DNA of 64,000 bases from Neofusicoccum parvum. Lineage: Eukaryota > Ascomycota > Dothideomycetes > Botryosphaeriales > Botryosphaeriaceae. The notes below the pieces were generated by a model. It did not search any database. It was not told the DNA's origin and saw nothing but the letters and a program-made list of their open reading frames with translations. The translations under genes were made by a program, and so were the position numbers. Positions 1 to 10,543 of this stretch are shown piece by piece; position 1 is the first letter of the stretch, and each line of letters opens with the position of its first letter. The DNA lies in the NCBI GenBank assembly GCA_020912385.1, contig CP087207.1, positions 496,001-560,000 on the forward strand, read 5' to 3'.

Positions 1-12
1 CATCCTGCCAAA

Positions 13-692
13 ATGCGTTTCACCATTCCTCTCGCTCTTGCTTTTGCGGCTGCTGCCAGCGCGGCTGCCGTTCCTGAGCCCAACGCCATGGCCGGCGAGG
101 TCACTGTCAGCGTATGAACCCTCGGCTGTATCCGAGACCTGAAGACTTATCAATTTTACAGGATGGTGTTTCTGTCGAAGTTGTGGATATCGACGCCTCC
201 ACTGAGGTTTCCCTGGAGAAGCGCGGCGCTACCGCCGAGACTGTCGGAGGCAAGGCTGGTGATGCCGGGCTTGCCATTGGAAAGATCTTCAACGCTCTCC
301 TTCAAAAGCTGGTGCCGCTCAAGGATTGGACTCCGGCGCGTGAAGCCTTCACCAAGGAGACCACTGCGCTGATGTGGGCCAACAACCCCAACCCGTCCAA
401 GTGGGTGGCGGTGGCCTGCTACAACAAGGGCTGGAGGGTCAAGAACTACGGGGCCATCAGCGATGTCCAGGACGTCAACCTCAAGCTCGGCGCTCTTCAC
501 ACCGACTACGACTGCATGTACATCGGTCGCAACAACCAGTTCTACACTGATGGCGAGGGTGGTTACATCAACGTAAGTACGCCATCTCAGAGTCAGGGGG
601 CCCGGCTAACGAGCTCTCTTTAGCTTTGCTACCGCTACAACGGTAACATCTGCAGCTTCGACGGCAAGACCGGTGACCTTACCTGCAACTAA
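13..692 (+). CDS. small secreted cysteine-containing protein with Kex2-type processing site
   Basis: Three exons: 13-111, 162-572 and 624-692, all joined in phase 0, give 192 residues. The first about 18 residues (MRFTIPLALAFAAAASA) form a clear signal peptide. A dibasic LEKR site follows some 50 residues later, as in fungal secreted proteins matured by the Golgi protease Kex2. The predicted mature part has five cysteines (in ACYNK, DCMY, LCYRY, NICSF and LTCN) and many aromatic and glycine residues, suggesting a compact disulfide-stabilised extracellular protein. The last exon, which carries three of the five cysteines, is lost if the second intron is missed. I do not recognise the family. 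It could be an effector, an antimicrobial protein or a wall-associated protein; nothing in the neighbourhood decides this. Confidence 0.8.
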
Positions 693-827
693 GTGGCTAG
701 ATTAGCAGAAGCCTCTTCTTGAGCTTCGCTCGACGTTCTTCTCTCATATACACTTCGTAGGGCTTTAGCAATGTCGTTATGGAGATTCTCGTGCGATCTG
801 CACCTCATGTAATTCTGTTCTTACGCT

Positions 828-1241
828 ATGTCCGTAATTACTGGGACTGAAATAGATCTTAATGTTGGCCAAGATCTTGAGCCAAACTTGCTTGCAGTAG
901 TTCCGGCCAATGATGACGTTTTCTTCAGCCACAACTTCCTTGTACGGAACGACCCTACCGCCGAGAGCTGGCGTGACATGGCACAGGTCGTGTCATCAAT
1001 CAGCAAAAAGGCTGTGTTCTTCACGCTAGTCGGTGGCTGCATCACTCTTCTGGAGAACGTGACGGCCGGCCAATTAGATGGTTTCCTTAAGCGGCTGCTC
1101 GGAAAAAGAAAAGAAAACGCAGTGGAGATGGCAGCGGCCAATTTTCGGGCAGGGATCAGCCGGATGCTCGCCAGTCCGCAGTGCCGCGACGCTCACCACT
1201 CAGACGCCTGCCTACTCGGCGCAACATGTAAAGAGGTTTAG
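828..1241 (+). CDS. hypothetical protein, weakly supported
   Basis: An uninterrupted reading frame of 137 codons begins with ATG (MSVITGTEID) and ends at TAG. The composition is protein-like, with a hydrophobic stretch KAVFFTLVGGCITLLENV near residues 61-78 followed by basic residues (KRLLGKRK). There is no signal peptide, no recognised motif and no splice structure. It sits 135 bases downstream of the secreted-protein gene, so it could be part of a 3' untranslated region or a chance ORF. Treat it as a candidate only. Confidence 0.25.
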   Translation: MSVITGTEIDLNVGQDLEPNLLAVVPANDDVFFSHNFLVRNDPTAESWRDMAQVVSSISKKAVFFTLVGGCITLLENVTAGQLDGFLKRLLGKRKENAVEMAAANFRAGISRMLASPQCRDAHHSDACLLGATCKEV

Positions 1242-1341
1242 TCTGCAAGTGGCACAGCAGGCGCACCGGTGCGCTCCGGGCAGGCCGACGCGCCGCCATG
1301 ACTCGACGCGGCGAAGTGACATGCGGTGACCTCAGGCGCGG

Positions 1342-1348
1342 TATATAT
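1342..1348 (+). promoter_or_regulatory. TATA box before SnoaL-like gene
   Basis: TATATAT about 80 bases upstream of the ATG at 1425, a usual distance in ascomycetes. Confidence 0.45.
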
Positions 1349-1424
1349 GGGCCACTGCAGGTCCGCGCCGCAGCAGCCGGCCCTGCAGAAAAGCCGCGCG
1401 CTCTTCGCTGCTGTGCGACCGACG

Positions 1425-2116
1425 ATGCAGCTCTCCAGACTCCTCTTTTTCGCCAGCTGGCTCACCGGGCCGGGCAGCGCCAATCAGGGCGTGCTCGCAC
1501 CCGCCTCGCCAGCGCCGCTCGCTTCCGGCGGCGCAGCAGCGGAATGCCCCCGCCTTGCCCCGCGCCCGCTCTCGGTGGCAGAGCTCAGCGCCGCCTTCCC
1601 GCCGCGCCCGGTGTACGACGCGGCGGCCGTCGAGACCATCAAGCGCACGCTGACGCTGTACGCGTTCGCCATCGACGGGCAGGACTGGGACGGGCTGGCG
1701 CACATCTTCGCCGACGACGCGACGGCCAACTACGGCGCGCCCATCGGCGAGCTGGCCGGGCTCGCGCAGATCAAGGAGACGCTGCCGCCGTACCTGACCA
1801 TCTTCGTGGGCACGCAGCACGTGCTCGGCACGCAGCTGGTCGACGTCTGCTCGCCGACGACGGCCGTGTCCATCACCTACTTCACGGCAGCGCACTTCCG
1901 CAACGACACGAGCAGCCCGACGGCGCCGGTCGACTACAGCGAGGTGATGTATGCGTACGGGCAGTACCAGGACCGCTGGCGCAAGCAGGCCGACGCGACG
2001 TGGAAGGTCGAGCACCGCAACCTAGTGTACATGGTGAGTGTTGCGTCACTGGGCCGGCTCGGGTCGTCCCGCACTGACAAGGTGTGCAGGGTCCTTTTGT
2101 CTCCGACGCCAAATGA
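1425..2116 (+). CDS. secreted SnoaL-like (NTF2-fold) protein
   Basis: Two exons, 1425-2033 and 2090-2116, phase 0, give 211 residues. I chose the ATG at 1425 because it starts a signal peptide (MQLSRLLFFASWLTGPGSA); an in-frame ATG lies further upstream. The body has the SnoaL/NTF2-fold pattern: a helix with IKRTLTLYAFAIDGQDWDGLAHIFADDATANYG split over the first helices and strand, then IKETLPPYLTIFVGTQHVLG, and a final RWRK..TWKVEHRNLVYM strand. The second exon adds GPFVSDAK, the usual end of this fold. Family members include polyketide cyclases, scytalone-dehydratase-like enzymes and small-molecule binders; substrate is unknown. It lies tail-to-tail with the lyase gene, 113 bases away, and may belong to the same metabolic cluster. 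Confidence 0.8.
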
Positions 2117-2229
2117 GTTTCCCTTCCTCCCGCCCCAACCGCCGGCCACGTTCAGTAAATATCTAATAACGAATTCATGTCTATTTTCTCCGTGCTGAAG
2201 TGAGCCCCGTCCAAGACGCTGCCGATTAC

Positions 2230-3707
2230 TTACTGGCCCCCACCCACCACCCCATTCTTGCCTGCCCCGGCCTCTTCCTCCATCGTCCGGACCAGCTCGT
2301 CAACCATGAGCTCGCAGCACCCCAGATACTTCGTCGGGTCGCACAGCTCCGCCAGCTCCTCCGCCTTCAGGTGCTGCACCACCACCGGCACCTCCTCCAG
2401 CGCCTCGCGCAGCGACTTGTCCCCCTCGTGCGCCGCCACGCACGCCCTGTACACAATCTCATGCGCCTCCTGCCTGCCCGTATGCCTCGCCAGCCCCATC
2501 ATCACCGCCTCCGCCACAATCAACCCCCTCGAGCTCATCAAATTCCGCCCCATCGCCCCCTCCTTCACCTCCAACCCCCGCAGCGCGAACTCCGCCTGCG
2601 CCAGCGCGCCCACGCACGCCACGAACGCCGCCGGCACGGCCGCCCACTCCAGATGCCACGGGCCGCTCGCGCGCTCAAAGTCCGCGACCATCGCATCCAG
2701 CACGAGGCCCGCCTGCGCGCGCACGATCTTGCTCTGCGCCAGGATGACCTCGGACGAAATCGGGTTGCGCTTCTGCGGCATGGTGCTGCTGGCGCCGCGG
2801 TGCGGCACGTACGGCTCGGCCACCTCGCCCACCTCGCTGGACGAGAGGACAATCAGGTCGAGCGCCAGCTTGCCCAGCGTGCCGCCCACCAGCGCCAGCA
2901 GGTTGGTTGCGTCGGCCACGCCGTCGCGCGCCGCGTGCCACGTCACGATCGGGTCGGCGAGGGAGAGGTGTGTGGCTAGGCGGCGGCGGACGCGCAGACC
3001 GGCGTCGGTGGGGCCGAGTGAGGCGAGTGTGCCGGCTGCGCCGCCGAATTGGACGAGGAGGGTGGTTTGCTGGAGTGTGGCGAGGCGCGCTTGGTGGCGC
3101 CGGATGGAGGAGAGGTAGACGGCGCATTTGTAGCCGAAGGTGATGGGGAGCGCGTGCTGGAGGTGCGTGCGGCCGGCCATGGGGGTGGAGCGGTGGCGGA
3201 CGGAGAGGGTGGTGAGGGTGGCGGCGACGCGGTGGAGGAGGTCGGAGACGAGGGAGAGGCCGTGCTTGATCTGGAGGATGGAGGCCGTGTCCATGATGTC
3301 CTGCGTGGTGGCGCCCCAGTGGATGTAGCCGGCTGGAGGGGCGGCGTCAGCGGTGCGGAGCGGGTGGGCGCTGGACGGCTGGTGTGCGGAGGGTTGGCCG
3401 GGTACTTACACACTTCTTCGGGGACCCATTTGGACATCTGCTCGACCAGCGGCAGCACGGGGTAGCCCACGATCTCGGTGCGCGCGGCCAGCAGGTCCCA
3501 GTCGATCTTGGACACATGGCAGTGCTCGCGGATCACGGCGGCGGCGCTGGCGGGGATGATGCCCTCCTCGCCCTCAGCCTGGGCCAGCGCACACTCGACC
3601 TCGATCAGGTTGGCGACATACTGGCGCTCGGAGAAGCATTGGCGGACCTCCTCGGTGCCGAAGATGTTCCCGAAGAGTTTGGAGTCGAAGACGGAGGTCG
3701 CTGACAT
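2230..3707 (-). CDS. fumarase/aspartase-superfamily lyase (3-carboxymuconate cycloisomerase PcaB-like / adenylosuccinate lyase-like)
   Basis: Two exons, 3707-3410 and 3332-2230, phase 1, give 466 residues, the usual length of the superfamily. The junction restores GYIHWGATTQDI (about residues 101-112), a conserved loop. GRTHLQHALP (about 153-162) carries the Thr-His active-site region, and SSTMPQKRNP (about 281-290) is the superfamily signature loop with the catalytic serine. The C-terminal part resembles the ADSL_C domain. Family members eliminate fumarate from succinyl compounds or cycloisomerise carboxymuconate. The overall pattern is nearest to bacterial-type PcaB, but I cannot separate PcaB from adenylosuccinate-lyase-like paralogs by eye. 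It shares a 460-base divergent promoter with a transporter, which suggests use of an imported compound. Confidence 0.9.
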
Positions 3708-4167
3708 GGTTGGTGTTCGCCGCTACAGCGAGGACCGGGTAAAAGCAGTGGTGCGGATCGCGCAGGATGCCGGGCGGGATTTCTTTTTATTCATCGGCTG
3801 CGTTTTCCTCCAGAAGAGCGTCAGTCCCCGGCGCGGTGCTCGGGATAGCGCGATGACGCGCCGGGATAGCGGGATAGCACGGCGTAGCGGCGTAGCACGG
3901 GCCTCGGCCATCGCTGTTCTCTCGTCCTGGCTCCGCTGCTGCTCTCCCCACACCACCTACCCCGGATTATCGTCTTTGGCCCAACGCTCTCTCCATGGGG
4001 ACCGCGCTGGCTTTTGCAGGCCCCGGGCTTATTGTGCGGGGTGTTGGGAAACCTTGGCGGCAGGCATCGCAGGTATATAGCACCCGGCATGCCTGCCAGA
4101 ATGTCCTGCTTGTTTCTGCTTCTCCAAGCTGAACCCGGGTACGCTTGTCTCTCAATCCAAATTCATC
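3708..4167. promoter_or_regulatory. divergent promoter of lyase and MFS transporter
   Basis: The 460-base space between the two start codons holds three GGATAG copies (GATAG at 3844-3848, 3865-3869 and 3873-3877), one TTATC at 3967-3971 (CGATAA on the other strand) and TATATAG at 4074-4080, about 90 bases before the transporter start. GATA motifs are targets of AreA/NIT2-type nitrogen regulators. The GGATAG copies match only the core, while CGATAA fits the HGATAR consensus. Function is inferred. Confidence 0.45.
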
Positions 4168-5891
4168 ATGTCAGACCCCCATAGTCCCAAGCCTGAGACC
4201 AAGCCAGACAATGTGCTGGAGGTGATGCACGTTGAGAAGACGGGCAACACTGTTCAGGGAGACTACTCCGGAGCCGCCGAGAAGACTGACCCGGTGGAAA
4301 GTGCCCTGGTCCGGAAGCTAGACAGGAGAATCATGGTTAGTCGACTGGACTTCAGTGCATCCAAACAGATACTAACGCTCGTCAGCCCATCCTCTGGGCC
4401 ATGTATTTCCTGAACTATCTCGACCGCAATGCCCTCCCGCAGGCTCGCCTCAACTCCCTGGAAGAAGACCTGAGCCTTGAGGGCGTGCAGTACAACACCG
4501 CCATATCAATCCTCTTTGTCGGATATCTCCTCATGCAGGGTGAGCACTCGCCGCTTCCCCGACGATATGGACGAGCTCACATGTCCACCACCAGTGCCAT
4601 CAAACATGTTTTTGACCCGGACGAGACCCTCGATTTACATGTCGGTCTGCATGATTGGCTGGGCTGGCATCTCTGCTGCTACCGCCGGAGTCAAGAACTA
4701 CGCAGGTCTTGTTGCCTGCCGATTCTTCCTCGGCTTTGTCGAAGCTGTGAGTCTTCAAGAAGCTTCGCTCCATCCAAACGCTGACCAAATCACAGCCGTT
4801 CTATCCTGGTGCCCTCTACCTTCTGTCCGTCTTCTACACGCGCAAGGAGCTCGCAACCCGCATCTCGATCCTCTACACCGGACAAGTGGTCAGCACCGGA
4901 TGCTCCGGTCTGATAGCGGCGGCCACATTCGCCACGCTGGACAAAGCCAAGGGCATCGCGGGCTGGCAATGGTTCGGCACTTCACCACAAATGCCCTCAG
5001 AAACACCAACTGACGCCCACGCCCAGGCTCTTCATCATCGAAGGCTCAATCACCGCCCTCGTCGCCATCTTCGGCTTCATCCTCCTGCCCGACGACCCCT
5101 CCCAAACCCGCTGGCTCACGCCGGCCGAGCGCGCCCTCGCCGTCGCCCGCATCGAGCGCGACACGGTCGGGCAGGCCGCGCGCGGCTCGACCTGGGACGG
5201 GCTGAAGCAAGCCTGCCGCGACCCGCGCACGTGGCTGTTCTGCCTGATGCAGAACCTGCACATCTCCGCCTGCTCGTTCAACAACTTCTTCCCGACCATC
5301 GTGCAGTCCATGTAAGCCCCGGCCACCCCCCTACCCCCCACCCTCCGCACCGCTGACGCGCCGCCGCACCCAACCAGGGGCTTCCGCTCCACGACGGCGC
5401 TCCTCCTCACCGCGCCGCCCTACCTCGTCTCGGGGGCGCTGGGCATCCCGTTCGCGTGGTCGTCGGGCCGGCTGGACGAGCGCACGCTGCACGTGACCGC
5501 CGGGCTGGCGCTCGCCGTCGGCGGCTTCGCGGCCACGCTGGCGACGGCCGACGCGCGCGCGCGCTACGCCGCGGCCTTCCTGTACGCCACCGGCGCGTAC
5601 GCGGTCGGGTCGGTCATCCTCGGCTGGGTCGGCGTCACGCTGGCACAGACGCCGGAGAAGAAGGCTGTGGCGTACGGCCTCGTCAACGTCACGGCTAACG
5701 CTGCGTACGTCTACTGCGCGTACCTGTGGCCGGCGGCGGATGGGCCGGGGTATGTGATGGGGTTTGCGGCGATGGTGGGGTTTGCGGGTGGGAGTGTGGC
5801 GTGTGCGTGGGCGATGAGGGGGTGGTTGGTCAGGGAGAATAGGAAGATCAGGGAGAGTGGGGAGGAGGGGGCGGTGCTGTATGCGTATTGA
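4168..5891 (+). CDS. MFS transporter, anion:cation symporter (Dal5/Tna1-like) type
   Basis: Six exons: 4168-4335, 4386-4539, 4595-4746, 4796-4971, 5027-5311 and 5378-5891; 482 residues. All junctions keep frame. The fourth intron starts with a less usual GTTCGG, but its removal restores GWQWLFIIEG, a conserved segment of this family. A polar N-terminus of about 56 residues precedes 12 predicted membrane segments. Other family signatures are YFLNYLDRNALPQAR in the first segment and RFFLGFVEAPFYPGALY across the third junction. ACS-type carriers import carboxylates and nitrogen compounds such as allantoate, nicotinate and pantothenate with protons. The divergent lyase gene suggests that its cargo feeds that enzyme (inference). 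Confidence 0.92.
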
Positions 5892-6304
5892 GGGGGGGGA
5901 GGGTTGAGGGCTGGTGGGCGAGGAATGGGATGGCAAGGTGAAGGCATCAGCTCGTCCAGTAGGTACGGGAGCTTGTGGTCGCGAGCAAATGGCATATGTA
6001 GGCGTGCGCATTCGGGTGGGGGGTGTAGAGACGGTGACGGGCTAGCATGTAGAATTTTATGGTTTGAGGGCAGGCAAGCTTTTATAAGCACGGTGCGGTC
6101 CTGTGCGCGGGTGACCGATCCGGCACTGGGCAGCGACACTGGTGCGGGGCTGCTTTGCCGTGGGCTGCTTGGTCTGTGCTGTCGCTTCTGCAGTCCGCCT
6201 GTCTTTTCCCCGCCCAGCGCCGAACTCTGGCGCCATACCGATTGCCATCGTCCGACACCTGGCGCGCCCCGTTCTCCAGGCATGCGCGTTGAGCCCGGCG
6301 GACT
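5892..6304. other. intergenic: transporter 3' end and activator promoter
   Basis: No coding frame with support. TATAAG at 6083-6088 lies about 220 bases before the activator start codon. Confidence 0.4.
6083..6088 (+). promoter_or_regulatory. TATA-like box before Zn2Cys6 factor
   Basis: TATAAG about 220 bases upstream of the proposed start; position allows a leader of some 180 bases. Confidence 0.3.
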
Positions 6305-8629
6305 ATGAGTGCGCAGAGCAGTTCGCATGCGCTGGCTCTTGGACAGGTCTGGTATGTATCGAGGCCCACAACCAGCCACGCCGTCTCGGATCTCATGCGA
6401 ATGGATGTGCGACTGACAGGGCTGCAGTGATCGCTGTCGGCGGTATGTCATCAAACTTTCCATCTCGGCCATCTGTCTGGCTTGCGTCCGAACCCGTCCC
6501 AGCCAGCAGACGCTGACTTCTCCCGCACAGGAAGAAGATCAGATGCTATGGAGACGGCGATGGGGTAAGGCCAGCTCTTCCCACAACGCCGTGCATGTGT
6601 TGATCTTGGCCCGGTCCTGCACTAGTGCACCCCGTGCGTCGCAGCAAAACTCCCCTGCCTGACGTCGGCAAAGCTCCAGAGGAACCGGAAGCGCAAAAGG
6701 TGAGGATCCCGCTGCCGTCCGTGCCCACGGCTTCCATTCTGAGCACCGCAATCCAGCTTTTACGAGAATGAATCTGCCGAGGAAAGACGGTCCGCTTCGG
6801 CGCCCCAGAGGACCCCGGAGTCCATAGCTGAACAGACCACCCCGTCGCAAGCCCGCAAGCTTCCTCGCGTCGAGCACCATGCTCCCACGACGCCGAGCAG
6901 CAACTGCACCAGGCCGTCTGCTTCTACACGGCCGCGCCAGACCGGAAGCCCTCCAAGCACCAAGACCAGACAAGGCCCGGAGCCTGTCATCGGGCACATG
7001 GGCCGGCTCGTCTCAAATGGCCAGCAAGTCTCCATATTTGCCGGCTCATCCACCGGCGTTCACTTCATCAGCCAGGCCGAGCAGAAGCTACAGATGCTCC
7101 GCATCCATACCGACAGCTTTCCCAGCGGAGTCTACAGCCTGTACCTAAACAGCATCTGGAGCACGCCGCCCAAGAACTCCGACGCCGACTTGATAGCAGC
7201 CATAGTCGCCCAGCTCCCACCCAACACCGAAGAAATCGTTGAAGCAGCCATCGACCACTGGACGCCCCTCTACCCCATCGTCCACAAACCTACCACTCTC
7301 TCCGCCCTCCGCCACCTCCTCGCCTCCCCGGCCACCAGCACCCTCGCCATCCTTCACCAAACCCTCCATCTCCTCGCCCTCGGCACCATCAACCACCCCA
7401 ACCCCTCCTGCCCCCACTTCCACACCCACCACTTTCTCTGCACCTCCGAGCCCTACCACGCCCTCACCACGCCCCTCACGCCCCTCCTCCTCTCCGCCGC
7501 GCCCTCCCTCCCGACCCTCCAAGCCCTCGTCCTCGCCCAGCTCTACGCCCAGCTCTCGACCCGGCCCTCCCTAGCCACGCACCTCAACGGCGCCGCCGTC
7601 CGCCTCGCCCAATCCCTCGGCCTGCACCGACACTCGCAGCGATTCCGGTTCGACGCGCTGGACAGCGAGCTGCGGCGGCGGGCGTGGCACAGCCAGCACG
7701 CGCTGGACGCGTTCGGATCCGCGGCGGCGGGGCTGCCGCGGCTGGTGCGCGAGCGCGACGTGGACGCGGACGAGTGCGCGCGCGCGGCCAGCGACGACGC
7801 CGTCACGCGGCTCGACGTGGGCGCGCCGCTGCCCGGCGAGCGCAGCGCCGTCGACGCCGCCGTCGCCATGTTCGCGCTCGCCCGCGCCACCGGCGCCGCC
7901 CTCGAGGCCCTGTACACCACCACCCGCCGCCGCGGCGCCGTCGACAAGGTCGACCGCCTGCAGGCTGAGCTGGACGCCTGGCGCCGCAGGCACGGCGCCG
8001 CTGGCGTCGGGTGGGTGGGGCGCTGGCTGGAGGCTGCGCGGTGCTGCGCCGTCGTGCTGGTTAATCGCCCCGCGCTGGCGTTCACGACCGCGCATCCGCT
8101 GTTCGCCGTGAGCTTGGGCAGGTGCAGGGACGCGTCGGTGCGGCTGGTGCGGCTGGTGGCTGCGGAGGTGGCGAGGGATCCGGGGACGGGGGCGTGCGTG
8201 GCGCTGCTGTATCCGAATGGGCTGCACATGCTGTGGCAGGCGGGCTTGACGGTGCTGTTCGCGAGGTGGGTGGGGGAGGTGGAGGGGGACGCGGATGCGG
8301 ATGCGGAGGTGGTTGAGGTCTGCGCGGAGACGTTGCGAAGGTTGGCGGAGGGTGGTGTGAGCGGTGAGGGAACGGGAGCCGTGAGGGAGTGTGCGGACGT
8401 GTTGGATCTGTTGAGGGGGAAGACTTTTGCGGAGGTGGGTGCGGTGGATTGGGCCGGAGAGGGAGAGACGGTGGCGGGAGGGAGGGAGAGGAGTCCGGGC
8501 GTGCAGCTGCCTGCGGAGCAGTTGCAGTGGAACGTGTGGGATTGGCCGATGGCGTCGGCGTTGGAGCTGGCGAATACGCTGGACGCGATGCCGTTCGATT
8601 TGAACTTTGAGGCTGATATGCCGTGGTAG
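6305..8629 (+). CDS. Zn2Cys6 (fungal binuclear cluster) transcription factor
   Basis: Five exons: 6305-6351, 6428-6442, 6531-6564, 6626-6699 and 6757-8629; 680 residues. The binuclear cluster is spread over four small exons, and splicing them in phase gives six cysteines at residues 16, 19, 26, 33, 36 and 43 with the exact spacing C-x2-C-x6-C-x6-C-x2-C-x6-C (CDRCRRKKIRC, then CTPCVAAKLPC). The 15-base second exon is easily missed. A serine/proline-rich linker follows, and from about residue 190 a fungal-specific transcription factor domain (DHWTPLYPIVHKPT, RLAQSLGLHRHS, ELRRRAWHSQHALD). It lies next to the lyase/transporter pair, so it is a plausible pathway-specific activator (inference). 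The N-terminal 15 residues rest on my choice of first ATG. Confidence 0.88.
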
Positions 8630-10543
8630 GTGCACACTTACTGTGAAGATAGAACCTTGTGCAACACGATGGAGGTGTTGCGGTCTCTTCTTACTTTTCC
8701 GCATGTACATTCATCATTTGGGTCTTATTCCATCTTTCAAGCTCTCAGGGATTATTTCCAGGCTCTCCTACCTTCTTTGATTTTTTTCTCCGTCTTCAGT
8801 CTTTTGGCCTGCTCCATCTCCGTCTCAAAACTGCCACCTCCGCCGCTCCAGTCTCCATGGAAAAGCTCAACTAAATGTCCAGCCAGCCTGTCAGGCGTTG
8901 TCTCCACAAAGTCGCCACGAGTTGCCAAATCAGCGCTGCAACACAGCGGCTGTATCATTTGCTCGGTACATCCCTTTTCAGGCTGGTGTATAGTAGCTAG
9001 TCTCCCAGACTTAAAGCGGGGCTCGTCGTCGCAGTATTCTCGTGCGGTCGAGACGAGGCGGAGCGGGATTTAAAAGCCGCAAGGACGTCTCCGCTCTGCC
9101 TTCGGAATGATCCGTTTCGGTGCAGCCCACCAGGACCTGTTACGCACGGCTTCGCCATGGCGGCTGGCATGCAACCTACTGGGGAACTGATCAAAGATTT
9201 CAGAGGCCACATGATTCTTCTGAAATTTTCACACAGTCCTGCAAGATGTGATTCAAAGTAGTATCAAGCTCAAGATTATTATACCTTCCGAAATCCGATG
9301 GCTGAAGATACTGCCAGTGTGCACTCGTCTGCCGTTTCTCAGAGGTGCCGCTTATTTTTAACTTACTGGCTGCATAGCATGGAAGCACGCACCTCAGTCA
9401 CGTAATACATAGCTCGCTTCTTCCACGGGGGGTCAAGGCCAACACAGCTTTAACGGCCCGATGATGAACGGGATTCGCCTCCAATCATCTCTCCTCGATT
9501 CCATCCGGTGTCTAGAGCGCTTGCTCCAAAGTCGCTTGATCTACGGATTACACGGCATATAGGTATCGGATCACAGGTCTGAAGCACATTCTCTGCAAAA
9601 AGGTGAGGTCCATGATCCCGAGCGGCAAAAAAGAGCAGGTTCTTCCTTCATGGTTCGTGTCATCCCCGGGCGGGGGCGCTAACTCCTACGAGAACCTCGC
9701 GGCAGCCGGCGCAACCAACCGAAAACTCATCGTGTGCAATAGAGTCAAGCTCTATAGTGAGCTCCAAGCTCGCAATGCGCACGGCCTGCTCTGTGTAGAT
9801 GCCAATGCTCCGGGGGGAGGACTGAGTGCCGCAGCCGCGATGACCCTCTACGGCCAAAACAAGATCATGATAGGTTGATCAAGCTTCTAAAAGCGTTACC
9901 CAGCCTCTCCGATGGAATTCTGGCCAGTCGGCGACTTGCAGTAGATCGAGTGGTGTCTTGGCGGCCTGACACTATTGGAGCCGCAAGCCGGGTTTCAGGT
10001 CGTCAGCACCAGCCGAGCGTGGATAGCGTCATACTGGGCGGTTACACATAGGCGGCTTCGACTGCCATTTGAGTGCCGTAAAACAGTTTACTTGGCTCCT
10101 TAACGCGCGTCCTTGGCAACGTTGACTCCGTTTATGGTTTCATTGCTGTCTTCTGCCATCTAAGCGGGCTGCCGCCAGTGCGCCTCCACGAACTATGACT
10201 TGCTGGTCTGTGGCCCCTTGACAGGGTTCCGGCGCTGCGGCAGTCTCAACAGCGCGTTCGCGTTGTGTAGGCCATGAAATTCGCCGCAGCACCGACGGCG
10301 ATTGGTAGCACTGGTGTCACATCCGTCAACCACAGCGCCTGCCACTTTGTAAACGCTTCTTGTATAAAGTCGAGTGGACGTAGCCCCCGTCACAAGCCAC
10401 ATCACCACGCTTCTCTCTACTACTTTACAGTTCATTTGCCATTGTCGTGCCGGCACGTCTTTGGTTCTTCAATTCTTCCACTCATTTGGGCAGGTACCGT
10501 TTACACCTAAAATATTTTATTAAAACATCATCAATCACCAATC
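8630..10543. other. intergenic, about 1.9 kb
   Basis: Short ORFs on both strands (for example 9603-9878 +) have no recognisable motif, signal peptide or splice structure. TATAAAG at 10363-10369 lies about 175 bases before the next gene. I see no repeat or RNA gene. Confidence 0.4.

Larger units (their letters stand above)
693..1424. other. intergenic region with one weak ORF and a TATA box
   Basis: It lies between the secreted-protein gene and the SnoaL-like gene. It holds one weak ORF (828-1241, listed separately). A TATATAT box at 1342-1348 lies about 80 bases before the SnoaL-like start codon. I see nothing else. Confidence 0.5.

Noticed and set aside
1298..2077. Long ORFs in other frames over the SnoaL-like and lyase genes
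   Set aside because: They are Arg/Ala/Pro/His-rich shadows of high-GC coding sequence; the annotated frames carry the family motifs.
8630..9073. Possible small gene after the Zn2Cys6 factor
   Set aside because: The frame has no early ATG, no motif and is more likely 3' untranslated sequence.
9603..9878. 91-codon ORF with Gly/Ala-rich end
   Set aside because: No signal peptide, motif or splice signals; length is expected by chance in 1.9 kb.
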